A stretch of 64,000 bases of DNA, taken from the NCBI RefSeq assembly GCF_964275005.1, contig NC_092698.1, forward strand, positions 27,337,447 to 27,401,446, given 5' to 3'. This DNA comes from Diadema setosum. Its lineage: Eukaryota; Echinodermata; Echinoidea; Diadematoida; Diadematidae. The notes below the pieces were generated by a model that worked only from the letters and a program-made list of their open reading frames with translations, was not told the DNA's origin and did not search any database. Shown piece by piece: positions 12,202 to 26,600 of this stretch. The translations under genes were made by a program, and so were the position numbers. Every line of letters starts with the position of its first letter. Position 1 is the first letter of the stretch.

Positions 12202-14182
12202 GCATGTGGATGAATAGGTTTATTCGTGTAGGGCATATGTCATGTTTTTCTCTCACTTCTCATTCCATACCATAGCCATTCAAGCAGCCTTTGTAATGAA
12301 TATAGAAGAGAAAAGGTTTATTTTCTTCCCTGCTGTATCACCATGGAAGGAAGAGGACTGTTAAAATTCTAAACTCATTGTGAATTCAAATGATATCATA
12401 TTCATCTCATGTCATTACGTAGACAATGACTAGTGGGGAGGGAGACCTTATACTCTTTCATCTGAAGGGTTTGAGATGTTGTGGAGAAAGGTTGTAAGTC
12501 CTGAGAGTAAGGCAAGGGACTTATGTTACTCTTGTACAAAACTACACAATGTGTGTGTATGTAATTACCTGTATCCTGTTCAGCACAAGGACTGAAGCAT
12601 CTCCGGTAGAATTGCAGAATGATATCCACACAATGGCATCACAGCCATTGTGTGATATGCCTGTAGAAGTGATAGAAAGGTGCCAAGTGTGAACATTGTC
12701 TCTGAGTATGTTGGCATGTTGTCTTTAAGCTTGACAGAGTGCTGTTGCTCACCAGCAAGCTGTTCCGAATAGACTGGCTTGGCTTGGATGCAGTAGCTCC
12801 TCTCATTTGTCGTAGCTGCCAGAGTGTGAACAATGTGGCAACACCAAACTGAACTTGATGCAGGCATAGATTCACAGAAGTAGGGCATGTTCCCACTTGT
12901 AATTGATGCAGCCCCAACAGCATCTTTCGCTTTACATATCATCATACATGTCCTGCAAAGGTGTCAGTGTCAACGTGAATCCTTTCACAATGCGTATGCT
13001 GTGCTGCTAGGAACTGTGTTATAGTCTGGCTAGCCAGTATACAGGTTTTTCACAATAGTGCATATATTCTTACTGTCATGGACTATCATCTCACCATTGC
13101 TTCCATGCAGTTGAACTTCATGGAAGATAGGACTGTTCAAATTTCCCACAGGAATGCTGGGATCTCCCATTACTCTTGCATTTGTTCTTTATAGTGCATG
13201 TATGTTCAAAGTTTTGTTTTGCCAGGACGTTTCAACTGTTAGCAAGTTTTCTTCTAAATTCAAAAGTATGTGCTGAAAATAGAAGAAAAACACTAAAACA
13301 TGATGTCCTCTGTGTTATGCAACACCACTTCCATTGAAGTCTATCCTCGATTTCTTATATAGGCAGCAATTTTGGGCAAATTGATTGAGAGATTTGTCGC
13401 AACAAGGAGAAATTCCAGAATGTATTCAATCCATGTGAACTCTCTCTCCTATCCAAATGGTAAGCTCTTACCAATTCAGCCTGCTACTGTTTCATGTCTG
13501 TGGTTTATTACAGATAGATTTAGATTTGTGCCTGGTAGATCGTTGGACTAGTTTCATAATATTTTTGAGTGGCTAGCTATTTCAGGTTGTGAAACCTAAT
13601 TGGCTGCCATTCACTCACTGTTGCACTTAAGTAGATAATTTGTCTTTGTAATGCTCATAGCGTGAGTTCATTTTCACCAGCACCCATGTACCGCTCTTTT
13701 ATGGATTTCAAGAAAAGCTGAACCTAGTAAGTTACTCCAGAACTGTGAGAATGGTGAAGCAATGGTCTGTATTAATTCAGTATCAGAAAGGGATATTCCT
13801 TGAAAATGCCAACATAAAGATTAAGTTGAGAAGAAAAAAAATTATTTCCTTGAAGAGAGTGGAATAGTTGTTAGTATTTACAATCTGCAGAGACACACAC
13901 ACACAAGTTACTATGCACAAAGAAGTATTTTTTATTTAATTTTTTATTTGCAATTCATGATGTTGCACAGAGTTGAGAGTATTATGCCTGCTTCTCAAAT
14001 TGCTTTTTAGAGAGCATGTAAAGAAATCACTGCATATACACATGCAGACTTTTGTTTTTGTTTTCAGTGATCTTTTTATTAATTCCATTTCCTTCAAAAA
14101 TATAACAGTTAAACAAAAATACATATCATATACATAACATTTGTCATAAATGTTCATGCAGACACGTGCATGCACATTAGTG

Positions 14183-14263
14183 TCCACACACACACACACA
14201 CACTTTTTTTTTTAAATTGTGTACACACACACACTTTTGTACACACACACACACACACACACA
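14183..14263. repeat. CA microsatellites
   Basis: Two CA runs (14184-14203 and about 14223-14263) are separated by a T tract. Confidence 0.9.
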
Positions 14264-15804
14264 GAGGCAGGCAGCATTGTTGTGCTATTAATTTCATAGT
14301 GTTTGTATTTCTGTGAGTCTTTTATTATTTGTGTCATTTTTATAGAATGCTAAAGTCACTCGATGGGAAGAAATGTAATTTTCATGTTTAGGTATTCACT
14401 TCAAATCACACTGAACCACTTCAGTTCAGTGCTTTATGTTCATGGTAGTACCGGTAAGTCAGAGAAGAATTTGCAGTGTCCACAGTTCAAGGAACTGTTC
14501 ACAAGATGTGTTGCAAGTAGGTATGGTAATTTGCTGGAAAGATTTGATTTGTTGCTATTTTAAAGAAAGTGCCAGAAGTTTGGATACCTTATGCCAATAA
14601 CCTCACTGATTCAGTGACTAAAAATTTGGAAAATGCTGGCTGCACAGTAACCATCGAAAGAGAGTCTTGACTTACAATTGGACCTGAAAGAAAGTGGAAG
14701 AGTTGTGAATTTAATTCACTCGAAAGGGAGTTGTTAACAGGTTTGCAAGTTCTTTTGTTTCTGTGAAATTGATATAATTTGTTAGAGTAGTACTATGTTG
14801 TTTTTTTGTTGCTACTGAGTAATCAAATGGGCTTGTGCAATGTCTCTAAATGTAATCAGATTTTATTGTCTTGTTTTGACCTTATTGTCAATGCAAAAGA
14901 AGCTGCATCTCTTGTAAGTTAATTTTACCACAATTACCACATAAATTCATGTCTATACACAATTATTTAAGATATACCAGAATCACATAGAACTAAGATG
15001 GGGTTTATGAAGTGTTTACTATGAAATGGCATGATTTCCAGTAATCATTTCATTTTTCATAGCTTATGTTCGAAAGAATAATTTTTTTTTTTTTTCAGTC
15101 TCGGGTAGCAGAAACCTCACCGTGAAATTGTAGCTGATTTCCCCTTTGAAAGCAATTATACCAGATTTGGGTTTCTGATTTATGCAATTTGGGGTAAATC
15201 AGGACACATTAAACACTTCTATATTCATGAAAGTGTTGTTCCATGTTTTTAATGCACCAGGGGTGGAGTCTTATTCCAAGACATTTTGTGACCTGAAATG
15301 AGAGCCCCTTTAGTGTTGGCAACGCTGAGTGGTGGAGACATCAATCTTTGAACTTTGGAAAAGATTTCTTTGAAAGATTACTAGCATGGAAACTGGAACA
15401 TTTTATGGACAATGAAGGGGAAATAAGCAAGAGAATATGTTCATGTCTTGTTGCAGGATCAAAGCATGGAAAGAGGAGATAGAATTAAGAAATTGACCAC
15501 TGTGACATTAAGTGCCACCCTCAAGCTCACTTTGGTGGCAAATGAAAAAAAAAAAACAACAACAACAAACAAACACCTAGACAGAGTTCTGCTATCATTT
15601 AGAGCGAAATGCCTCTCTGTTATCAATTTCACTTAGATTAACATATAAAAGTCTGAAGAAAAAAAAAATATTGGTAGACATTTCAGAAAGCTTAGGAATC
15701 AGCAAGAAAAGTTTGGAAGACAGTAATATCAATTATAACAGTTACATGTTCATTGAGGCAATGATGCATTCCCTTTTTCTCTCCTGTTTGTTCTTAAAAA
15801 AAAG

Positions 15805-15826
15805 TATATATATATATATATATATC
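15805..15826. repeat. TA microsatellite
   Basis: An uninterrupted TA dinucleotide run follows an A tract. Confidence 0.9.
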
Positions 15827-18089
15827 TTAACAGTTGAGATTTTTTATGCAATAATCCAACAACTACAACCCACCTCCCACTTAATTTATTGGTGAGTTAT
15901 CAGAACATTATAGTGATTTTACAGGAAGGATTTTTGTTGTTTTAATTTCATTCTACAAGAGGAAAATAAATAAAGATTTGTGTCTAGGTCTTTGAGGGAC
16001 ATGTGAGGTCAGATTTAATGATGTCACATGACTACCATTTGTGATTGCAACCAATACTATTGTTTTATGAAAATGTGTAAAACTTCAGTATCATCACTTC
16101 CATCTTTACAATCCGATTTCAAATTCGCTCCTACCAATCTTTTTGTTCGACTATGTTTTATTTATGAAAGTCAGCTTGAAAATAGAGTGACATTTAACTG
16201 TAAAGGAGATGTGTATACAGTGTTGATATCATAAAGGAAGGCTTTGATGATCCTTGAATTTATGCCTATCAAATTGCAGATTTGCTCTTTGTTACTTGAA
16301 TCTGTTACAAATGGCAACATAATCTCCTCCCCACTTGCAATATCACATCAATAGTATTATGGCTCAGGAATGTTTGCAGGTTTATTTATTAGCACGTTGA
16401 TTGATGTGTCTTGTTGAGCAAAGGTGGCGCTTTTTTTTTTAAATTCTTTCAAAGGTCACATCTTACTGTGAATTACAGGTCTGGTGCAAACTGCAGAGCG
16501 TTTGATATATTGATTATGTGGCTGAATGCTAAATGCTTGCTGTACATGAAGGAGGGGAGATATATGATTTTCCACAGAGTATTGATGGTTAGCTTTGCTC
16601 ATGCCATCCATGAGTCTTGTTTATTATTCACTTCACCTTGCTTCAGTGTTTTATTTGTTTTTCTTCATATGTTTCTTTTCAAGTTGCATTGTGATTCTAT
16701 GTAAGATGTTTGATTTCAAGTCATTCTCTTCATGTGTATATTATATGTTTGTTATGCATGTTCTAGCTTTCAATGTGTGGACAGGGTCCTTCAGAGAGCT
16801 GCACTGTGCTTAAAATTAAAGCGATATGAAATGATGTAGATAGGTAACATGAATCAGTAAATGAGTTTGCCAATCGAATCAAAGCGAGAGCCCATAGGTA
16901 TATAGTTTCTATTTGTTTGTCAACAGAGATGGGAGTTTGTGATATACGGTTTCAGAAGACTACACTTATTTATTAATGATATCCCATGGAAAACGGACAT
17001 CATATATGTCAGCAAATGGTGGCTAATACATGTGAGGCACAATTACGAGAAGTATTCAGATATTTGCAAGCATATTACTTTCCTTAGTGCTAACATGTAT
17101 TAAATGAATGCAGCATAACTTCATTATAGCAGAGTGAAGTTCAAATTTACTTGTACCTTCAGTAATGAGTACTTAAATATATCTGTGCTTGATATATCAA
17201 TGATGTATTTCAATCAGCCCAAGGTGTTTGATGGTTTCTGTTTCTACCACTGAAAAAACATAAATACCATTGTTGCACCATTTCAATTTTTAAATGCATA
17301 AGGAAATTATCTTTGCCATGAAGAGGCAAAGATCATATTCAATGAAAGGCTTAGTATACATGACAACTATTACGAAATTGCTTATCGACGTGGCTCATGT
17401 GTGGAATTACCTGCAATCAAATTATGTTGGTATGCTGACAAAGTTAGCATTGCATTTTTCACTTCATTCTAGTTTCAGGCATTTGAGTGGGTCATGTAAG
17501 CCTAATCTGACTTCTTTCAAAATATGGCTGCAACTTTTTTCTTTTTAAAACAAGTTATGGCATAGGTGTTGGGAGTATTTTGTTCAATCTCATAGGGATA
17601 ATACCATGTCTGTCACTTAGTTGGTCAGACATTTTTCAGTTCTGTTATTCTGTACCATATCTGAGTATCTGCCTGTATAGCATTCAAGGAAGATTTTGAA
17701 TAACTGCATGGAATTACATATTACTGTGTAATGGATTATCATGGAGTTGGAGCACCATAGGAATGTCTAGAAATTCGGTTAGATGGACCTTTAGTAGCCA
17801 GCCGTGAAATACCATGTATCATTTTCTCCCGTACCCCGAGGTCGGGGAAGAGAATGGTTTGGTGCAGATCAGTTGATCTATGTAGCAGTAATAAAGCTCT
17901 GAAGAGAAGGAGAAGAAGAAAGAGACACCAGTAGCTGTCTGGTGTAAACTCATGAAAATGATGACAAGCACCTCAGATCGCAGTGAATGTACTATATTGT
18001 ACCACCAACGTGTAGAATTGTGCATTGTGTCAAAATGTTGTGCAATTTAGGGATCTTTGAAGGGAGTGGAGAATATAAGAGGTGTGGTA

Positions 18090-18531
18090 TTAAAGGTATT
18101 AGCCCACATTTGGAAACCTGCAGCAATTGGTCTCATAGTTAGCATGGAGTTTGGGTATGATTGCAGTAACACCTGTGCAAAATTCCGTTCCAATTAGTCC
18201 ATTACTTTCATAAAAATAAATGAAAATGCACCGTATGCATGCGTATAAAAACGCTCGCTAGCTCCGGTCCACGCACGTACTACATGCATGCGATACATGT
18301 GTAAGTTAATGTGCGTAGCTAGCCCGCGCTCGTAATTTGATTTTGGGTCGGGTTGACCCGGTTTGAAAATTGATTTTAAAACGATGATTTTCTCTCTTTT
18401 ATCGAATGGTATAGACAAAGAGCAACAGGTGAGGTAAGTTACTGTTATAACTTGTACTTGAAGTCATATTGGACCTGTTTTATGCAGTTTTGATTTTCGT
18501 GGGTTTGCAAATGTGGGCTAGTTCCTTTATG
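18090..18531. mobile_element. MITE family F (AGCCCACATTTG ends)
   Basis: The left end AAAGGTATTAGCCCACATTT pairs with the right end, which reversed reads AAAGGAACTAGCCCACATTT. The interior is CpG-bearing and unlike its flanks (GGGTCGGGTTGACCCGG at about 18343). About 440 bp, single copy in the window, no coding frame. Confidence 0.65.
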
Positions 18532-20362
18532 GCATTGTCCTGTAAATAAGGAGAAATATTTGTGGATGCTATGTAGAGAAGTGATGAAAATAGGAGTGAG
18601 GTGTTACTCTATACGTGCGGATTTATGAAAGAAGGGAGAATTTGTGAAATTTTGTTATGATGTGGAGGTAGAGCTTGCAATAGTTCATGTGAAATGTGAT
18701 GATAAAAGTTACTTACAGAAGTACAATTTGTACAAGGGAAGAAACTTTCCCGACATACAAAGTATCAACATATATTAGGATTGTGTGGGCAAATGGATGT
18801 GGCTCAGAAAATAGAGAAGAGTTTTTGAATGTGCAAGACCAAGAGCTGCTTGTACCAAGGTGTGGAATGTAATGGTAGTGTGCTGATCAGTAAAAAGGTT
18901 GTATTGGTTTATCATCATCTGCATTGTGGTTATCTATATCACTTCTCTTGAAAATACTTCAGTTTCCTCCCAATGCACTGAGTAGTCCCCTCTATGGCTC
19001 CAGTCATAAGTTGTGTGGTCTGTGATGTTCTCACTCATAGGGTATACAAATAATCAGAAAACAAAGTGTCTCTGTACCCAAGTTACCCCTGTGCTGCTGC
19101 CAAGGGGTGCACAAGAGAACCTCTATGCCATCCTTAGATCACCCGTCAGTCCCAAGAAAACAGCCCAAAGTACCTTCTGTCAATATTTTTTATGACGGAA
19201 GCACTGCCTTCAACCACATTGCTCTTATCTCTAACGGGCATTTCCCACCACACGCATCACAAGACAGTCACGTGTGCTTGATCTTGTCAAGATGAAATAT
19301 TAATGTAAACATTTAGCTGCCTCATAACTCTGTGGAGGTCGTACAACTGTACTGTGAAGTGTAAGTGCTGTACAGCATGTATGTTAATGCAATACAGTAT
19401 TTTTGTTAAGGTCATTGTGATGACATGAGAAGCAAAATGCCCCCATGTCGTCAGATCATGCAGAAAAATAGGCTCAAATCTTGTATGAAAGAGTTGTGTA
19501 ATTATAGAAAGTGTTTTATAAAAAAGCAAGGTGAAAAATGCAACTCTAGTTGAGGTTAAGACACTTTACTGCCTTGTCCCTGTATACATACATCCAACTC
19601 ATGTGCTGTGGATGCACAATACTGTTACAGATTAAAAAAAGTCTGAACAAACTCAGTTTGGGTAACTTTTTATCATTACTCTTCAATTCCCCTGAAATGT
19701 GACTTAAATCTGCAATAGCTGCCAGTCCTCTGTCCCTTGTGCCGACCTGTCTTTGATAAATTATGCCTTAGCATGGTTGTGTGAAATCAAATGTGGTTTA
19801 CAATACTACAATAAATGTTACCTAAACTGGCAGTGGATGGGGATGGGAGAGTAATTTGTATCAAAAGTAAAAAAAATCACTTGGCATCTTATGAAATGTT
19901 CAGACAAGAAAATCATTTCACCTCAAGTCGAGTGTGAAATCTGTCATCAAACAAGTTGTTCTCTTCCAACAAACCCATAATCATGTTGCACTTCACTGCA
20001 GATATGGTCCTTAACTATGATTTCAATGTTTAATTTTTATTTTCCTGGCCCACACAATGAAGACGAGTGCAAAATAGGAATGTTCAACCACTTAGAACAA
20101 GCATTAGTCATGATGCTATTAGCAGTATAGAGAGGGGTCCTACAAACTGTCAACTCTTTGTAAGTCGATCTTAACGGGACTGAGCAAAACGCATTGGCTT
20201 AGGCAATATTCGACTTCTGCTTGTACAGAGGAATTAACATACTTCAGGCAACAAATGTGAATTGGGACTTTTTGTTTTCATCAACTTAGCCCAAGCATTT
20301 CACATATGGCACCATTGAATTATGCAGAGGTGACTGTAATCCCGTTTTACACTGCATAATGG

Positions 20363-20665
20363 CAGAGACTCCAACCCCAAGCACCTTCTGATCTGGAGAT
20401 TCTCCCGCCCGAAATCCCTAGGAAACGGGAGACTCTAAGTTGATGTGTGCGAGGCGCGAAGTTCCTTGGGTTCTAGGTGTTCTCTGGTGCTATCTAAGGC
20501 TTATTTTTTCAACATACAATAGAAATAAGTAAGAAATCCTTTCCACCGGGAGACACAGAGCCAGGGCGGGAGAAATCAAATCTCAAACGGGAGAACGGGA
20601 GATTTTGCCAAAATGGGCTTTCGGCGGGAGATCTCCCGTCGAAAACGGGAGAGTTGGAGTCTCTG
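20363..20665 (+). mobile_element. MITE family C copy 1 (CAGAGACTCCAAC ends, 6-bp TSD)
   Basis: 303 bp, starting CAGAGACTCCAAC and ending GTTGGAGTCTCTG. It is flanked by TAATGG at 20357-20362 and 20666-20671. The interior repeats the word CGGGAGA several times. CAGAG ends resemble hAT elements, but hAT duplications are usually 8 bp. A second copy lies inverted at 34106. Confidence 0.85.
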
Positions 20666-21328
20666 TAATGGCAACATGTGACGTGGTGTGAAGCGACTTG
20701 GATATTCATGGGTGTTTGTTCCCATGTGAGGTGATTTACGACATCCAGTGAAGCCTAGCGTAATGTCCAATTTGCACTCTCACAATCACATGCCATGATG
20801 ACTACCTTAATGATGGTTCAATCGTTTTGTTTCTTGTGCCAACTTGTAAAGATGATCAGCATTATAAAGAGTGGAAAGAGGATTCATTGTACATTGCTTT
20901 ATTAAACTTCAGTTAAGCAGAGATAATTTGTCATTGTGCCTGTTTGAAATAGCTTTAATGTATATGTACATGTTGTACCAAAGGCACATTTTGTTTGTCA
21001 TTGTTTGGTGTAATACATTTCATGTGTTGTTCTGTGTCTCTTTATGCTAGGCCTTCTCATTTTGCTATTGGACAAGCTTTCAGTTTTTATACATGGTTGC
21101 AGAATGGGGAGGTGTAGAATATATTATTGCACTGGGCACAGATGAGGCAGTAGTAGCAATCTGATGTGTTTACTCTCCAGTAAATAAACTATGTTTTTCT
21201 TTCTGTAGAACAATGGCGTATTTGTGTTTCTTTGGTTGTTACACACATGTGGAAGTATTAGCTCTCAATAATTAGTGGAAACTTACTAAGCATAACCAGT
21301 GTTGATCTCGTGAATGCCTCAGTCACAG

Positions 21329-21349
21329 GCACACACACACACACACACA
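21329..21349. repeat. CA microsatellite
   Basis: A short uninterrupted CA run. Confidence 0.85.
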
Positions 21350-21569
21350 ACGCTACATGGTCCATTAAAAGGACGTTCGTTATAATACTATTTATAACGG
21401 CATTTCACAAGAATTTTCTTGGATGAAAATGAAATGTGATAATACAGATAGATTCTGTTCTGGAATTTTTAGAATCGGCAGACGGCAGGTATATTCATCA
21501 TGATGATTTCTTTTGTAAACAGGGGATCCTATTGAAACAAAAGAACATGTTAGTTTCTTAGATGAAAAT

Positions 21570-22530
21570 AAAGAACTAGAAATGTCACTATGGCGACTGG
21601 TATGTCTCCACCATAATGCATGGTCCTCCGAATAGGTCTATAGCACAATGTCTTGACAATGTGTGATGACAGTTTCACGTAACTGACAAAATATTAAAAT
21701 GACAGGTTTGTCACAAATGCATTGAGTGTTCACTTTCCTTGAACTAGGTTTATTTGGATGAATGGCTACATTGTCTAAGAGTGCAGGTATTTGGGGATTT
21801 AAGGATTTGTACCCAACTTTTGACCCTTTTATAAGTTTAAAGAAGAAGTGAAATTTAGCACTTTCACTTGACCTTTGACCTTTTGACCTTTGGGCAAGAA
21901 ACTTCCAAGAGAATCTGTATTGAGTAATACATGCATACACTTAAGTTTCAACAAAAAATCCTGCAGGCATTGCATAGATAAGAGAGAAATACCGGTAATG
22001 ACATTTTGATGAGTTGACCTTGACCTTTAACCCATAACCTTTGACCCCATAATTACCTACATGATCACTGCCAGTCAATACATGCATATGATACTAAGTT
22101 CCATATGAAGATACCTTGAAATATTTGTGAGATATGGAGAAAAAAATTACATTTTAACATTTTCACTTGACCTTTGACCCTTGGCCTTATGACCCAAAGC
22201 TCTCTCTGGGGAATCTTTATTTGGTAGTTCATGTATACACAAAGTTTCAAGAAAATACCTCCAGGCATTGCATAGATAAAGGGGAAATATTGAAATTTTG
22301 AGCATTTGACCGTGACCTTTTGACCTTTGACCTTGAGCATTTGCGCCCAAAAGTTGATAGGCACAACTTCACCCACTCATACATATACATGCCAAGTTTA
22401 ATTAAGATACCTCTATCAGTTTTTTAGATATGCTGTCCACAAAATTGATTACAGACGGATGGAAGGACGGACGGACGGACAACCCGAAAACATAATGCCT
22501 CCGGCGATACTTTGTGGCGGAGGCATAAAA
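21570..22530. repeat. Compound TGACCTTTGACC repeat with 297-bp internal period
   Basis: A non-coding repeat from about AATGTCACTATGGCGACTGG to a terminal hairpin, ATGCCTCCG...CGGAGGCAT (about 22496-22527). Two internal units are 297 bp apart: ACTTGACCTTTGACC at about 21868 and 22165, and CAGGCATTGCATAGATAA at about 21964 and 22261. GACGGACGGACGG precedes the hairpin. It is a non-autonomous element of uncertain class; minus-strand open frames here just read the repeat. Confidence 0.55.
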
Positions 22531-22566
22531 ATGATAGACAGATATACTCTTCTGAATTTTCTACAA

Positions 22567-22800
22567 TACTGTATAAGCTGTTATTTTCGCGAGGGTTTAA
22601 TTTATGCAAATTTCACAAATCACAGTCCAGTCATATCGCGAATTTAACAAGTGAAAATTTCGCATTATGCAAAGTTAATACATGTACTGCATTTACGATA
22701 CCATTGGTGTCAATTCGCGAAAACAACATCTCGCAAAAATATCTCTGACCTCCTCATTCGTGAAAATATCTGTACGAGAAAATAACAGCTTATACAGTAG
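22567..22800 (+). mobile_element. MITE family B copy 2
   Basis: The left end TACTGTATAAGCTGTTATTT and the right end AAATAACAGCTTATACAG are inverted repeats with flanking TA. The interior is full of TTCGCGAA-like words. It directly follows the compound repeat at 21570-22530. Confidence 0.75.
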
Positions 22801-23462
22801 CCTCTTATTGCCCCATTTTTACCCCCACATATTGTACACATCTCAAAATTAAAAGTCTTCTCAAGGCTTTAAAAAAAAAAAACTATAAAGATTACTTGAA
22901 TTGGTGTTTTAAAGTTTATGAAGTCCTAAACCTTCAATCACGAGTTGAGGTTTGTGGGTAAACAGATTCAATCACACACGACAGGTCAGAACCTCAGCAG
23001 GATGTGGGTTTGTCCACCTAATGTTGATGCCCACCTAATGACGTAGTTTTCAACCTAAATGTCCACATACAGGCCACCTGTATTTGACAGAAGCAGTTGC
23101 AATATAATTAGAAACTTGTATAGTCGTAATTTCCTTCTAGCATTCATCCCTACTGGCTGATGAATTACCTGTGAGGGACCCGCTGTGATAAACAAACCAA
23201 CACATGACATATCAGATCAAAACCCTACACCTGAATACACACATCTCACTCCTGCAAAATCAATTTCATGTTGGATTTGAAGAACGATTAATATAAGAAT
23301 TTGAACATGACAAGCTGCAGAAACACTATTTTAGCTCTCTATCACTGCAATTGGTGAACAATGCCAGTGAGATATCAATAAAGTCGTCCTGAAATGGTTT
23401 CTGAGAAGCTATCAACATAATGTGTATTGGTTCTCCCAAAGTGCAGAAGATGAGAATCACAT

Positions 23463-23677
23463 GCTGTATAAGCTGTTATTTTCGCAAGGGTTTAATTTTC
23501 ACAAATTTCGCGAATCTCAGTTGGACAGCGAATTTAACAACACACGAAAATGTCACCATGCGCTAAGTGTGCTTATGTAGACCTCTGTGACAATTCGCGA
23601 AAACAACATCTCACGAAAATGTCTGTGACCTCCTCATTCGCGAAAATATCTGTACGTGAAAATAACAGCATATACAG
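23463..23677 (+). mobile_element. MITE family B copy 3
   Basis: Starts CTGTATAAGCTGTTATTTTC and ends AAAATAACAGCATATACAG followed by TA. Same orientation and internal order as the copy 0.7 kb to the left, so both are intact lengths of about 215-230 bp. Confidence 0.75.
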
Positions 23678-26600
23678 TACAAGGACACCACTTTCAAAGT
23701 GAAATGATGTTGACGATCAATGTTCTGTTCATGATTTATGACTGCTTGTGAAACAAACAGGCCAGAGAGTTGTTTGTCTATTTCATAAATTATATGTCAC
23801 AAACATCTGTGACAGAATTCATTACAGGCACATCCATGGTTCCTGCCAAACCAGCCTTTCTCCAGGTGTTCTGTGTTGGTCTTCATTAGTCAAAGTGACA
23901 GCTCTAGCATAAGCAGGGTACAATCAAGCAATCAGTTATGTCTCTTTGCACTCGGCCATATGGGTCACACTTTGCTAAAAACAACATGGGTTTCAACAGA
24001 AATGGGGTGACTGTGGCTGAATTAAAGGCATAATCTATCATTTGCAGATGAAACAAAAACCCAGCATTAGTGCTAATTATAATAATCCTAAAATGTGAGT
24101 TAGGGATAGAAACAACCACTGTAAAAATTTGAATCCGTATAATTGATGTTAAATATTGCCAAAGACACAACATGTAAACAATAGTAATAATAAAAATGTT
24201 TCCAGACTAAATCATCTATAGTTATGGTTTATTGAGAAAAATACTGATATCTCCTTACATTTTAGGCTTTACTGTGAAAATTTCATGTGGTAGGATGTTT
24301 TGTGATACAACAAACCTACACATATGCATCAAATGTGAAATCTTGAACATTTTTTTAAAATCACTGCTCCCAAAGGTAAACAGGACCTTTAACAAATTCA
24401 AATGGTTGACATGCTATAAACATTAATTCATGGACATAGTGTATCATATCATATCACATTTAAGTAGACTCTCATCTTGAGTGATAACATCTATTACAAC
24501 AAAATATAATGGGAAGGATACCAATTCCCTTACTACTAAATGCATTGGCAGTTCAATTATTCACTTCTTGAGGCATATGTGACGAATTCATTGTGAGAGA
24601 AAAGAGGGGGAATTCTGGGAATTGCAAAAGACTGAGCTCTTCTGCTGACTGCAAGGGGGCACTGGAGAAATTGTGTCTTTGATTGGCTGAAGTGTTAAAA
24701 GTAAAACTAGTTAATTTCTTCTGTTACGATACTTCCTGCCACCTTTGCAACTGTTCAGACTACTGTCTATGACGAAAATGTACACCACATAGGGAAACGT
24801 GTGTCACTTTTCATAATTCACTTTTTAAGTTCACTTCTTTTTTTTAATCACATCATTATTTCTGGTTCTACAGATGTCGTTAACAATATGACCTGTTCCC
24901 CAGAAAGTAAGTGAGGGGGATTGAGAGTTGGTACCTGACTTCACAACAAAACTATTAATAAAGTGGTGATAGTTGTACAACTCATTGTGATCACTGAATG
25001 GTGAAGGCCCGGTGCCATATTTAGCCAAAGCCCAATGGCTGGAATTCACAACGGTAGCTTCAATCAAATCCATGGTTCAAATTTAGTCCACCAACTATAA
25101 CAAATGAGAAATAGCCATGCCTTGCCCATGCGCTTGTCAGCATGCATTCATGATTGGATGTCTGCTGGTGAAGGCCTACACAATATTTTGTGTGCATTTA
25201 TGCAGTCAAAACATGCATAATTCATGGACTGAATTTAAACTACTTTATGTGAATTCTGGTCAATTACTCTGCCAGTACCCCACAGGTATGACACTCTTTA
25301 AATTTCCATCTACATCAGAAGTACCTGATTACTTCACAATGAGGCCTTCATGACTCATCAGAACTCACAAATGACTGTTAGTGTATATTACTGGAGATAC
25401 ATAAACTTTTCAGAGAACATGGACAGAAATGTCTCTATTTATCTTTCAGCAATGAAGACCTTCCAATAATGCCACTAAATCTGGGTGTGTTCACACAGTA
25501 GTTACAAAGCATAGATACCTGAACAAGAGCAGGTATCAACAGCAGATATCAAATCCATTTTGCCACGTTTGCCACGATACAGTACACCCTGAATATCATG
25601 TGATGGTTTCATATCTATGAACTGTGTGAAAGCATTAAAGATTCTCAACACATACACACATATGCTCGACATGTAAAACATAAAGGGCATGTGAACGTGG
25701 CACATAAAGAGTTAAGCAGAGAGTACTGTACATTACAGACAAATCACTATGTAATGATCCATACACTTGATGCTTTTGTTGTGAAGGAAAAACAAGTTTA
25801 CGGGTTTCTACCTCACCAGTCATGCGTATTCACTTGGGCAGTGTCGATGACACTGCATAAAGTATAAGAAGCACTCACAAGCCATACATGTACAAACCCC
25901 TAAAACAAACTGTCCATCATAAACCGTGGTCCCACTTAAAAATCATTATATGGCTTCACGAGGCCAGCCCAGCCCATCCCTGTCTACATGTAACATGTAT
26001 TCTGCACAATTAAGGGTTTGATTTCTCTACAAATAGTGTGTCCTTGGAGTATGAGACAAGAATACAGATCAGTCAACATAGAATTACTAATCAGTATCTA
26101 TGTACAGTATTTAGAGATGATCACTTCCAATTATTTTCGGAAATATATTTTACGGCTTTGTGAAAGACTCCCCATGTCAAGTGAAGCCAGTGGAAGCCAG
26201 TGGAATAAAACTAAATTTACTACTCTGATAAACATTTGTCTTGAAATATAAGTAACACATTTGCTGGACAGATGATTTCCAATTTCTTGTTGACTAACTA
26301 AACATAAAAATGTTTTCACATATGTGTATATTCCAACAGTTTTGCCAAAAAATGTGGTCTCCATAATCATGCCACAATGATGAATTTATATCTAATTGCA
26401 CTCTGAAAAATATATTTAATCTAATATCCAAATACATGCCTATATGGTTGAGAAAACAATAATTTCTGCATGCTTCAGATCATACAGCATAAAGATAGAC
26501 CCTCAAGTTCTAAACCGGTTTTCTTGGACACAGAATCATTTCAACAATCAGCATATGCATATACTGAGTACATAATCCTTGCAAAGCCCTTTGAGGGTAG

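Noticed and set aside
12580-12945. 121-codon minus-strand open frame
   Set aside because: No recognisable domain and no supporting exon; intergenic between convergent genes.
18243-18345. GC-rich block as a possible promoter
   Set aside because: It lies inside a terminal-inverted-repeat element and is explained as its interior.
21638-22376. Minus-strand frames with repeated KGQRS-like words
   Set aside because: They read the TGACCTTTGACC repeat in reverse; the peptide repeats mirror the 297-bp DNA period.
24831-25073. Minus-strand frame starting MDLIEATVVNSSHWALAKYG
   Set aside because: Ends in a poly-Lys run from a T tract and has no acceptor or family match; too weak to call.
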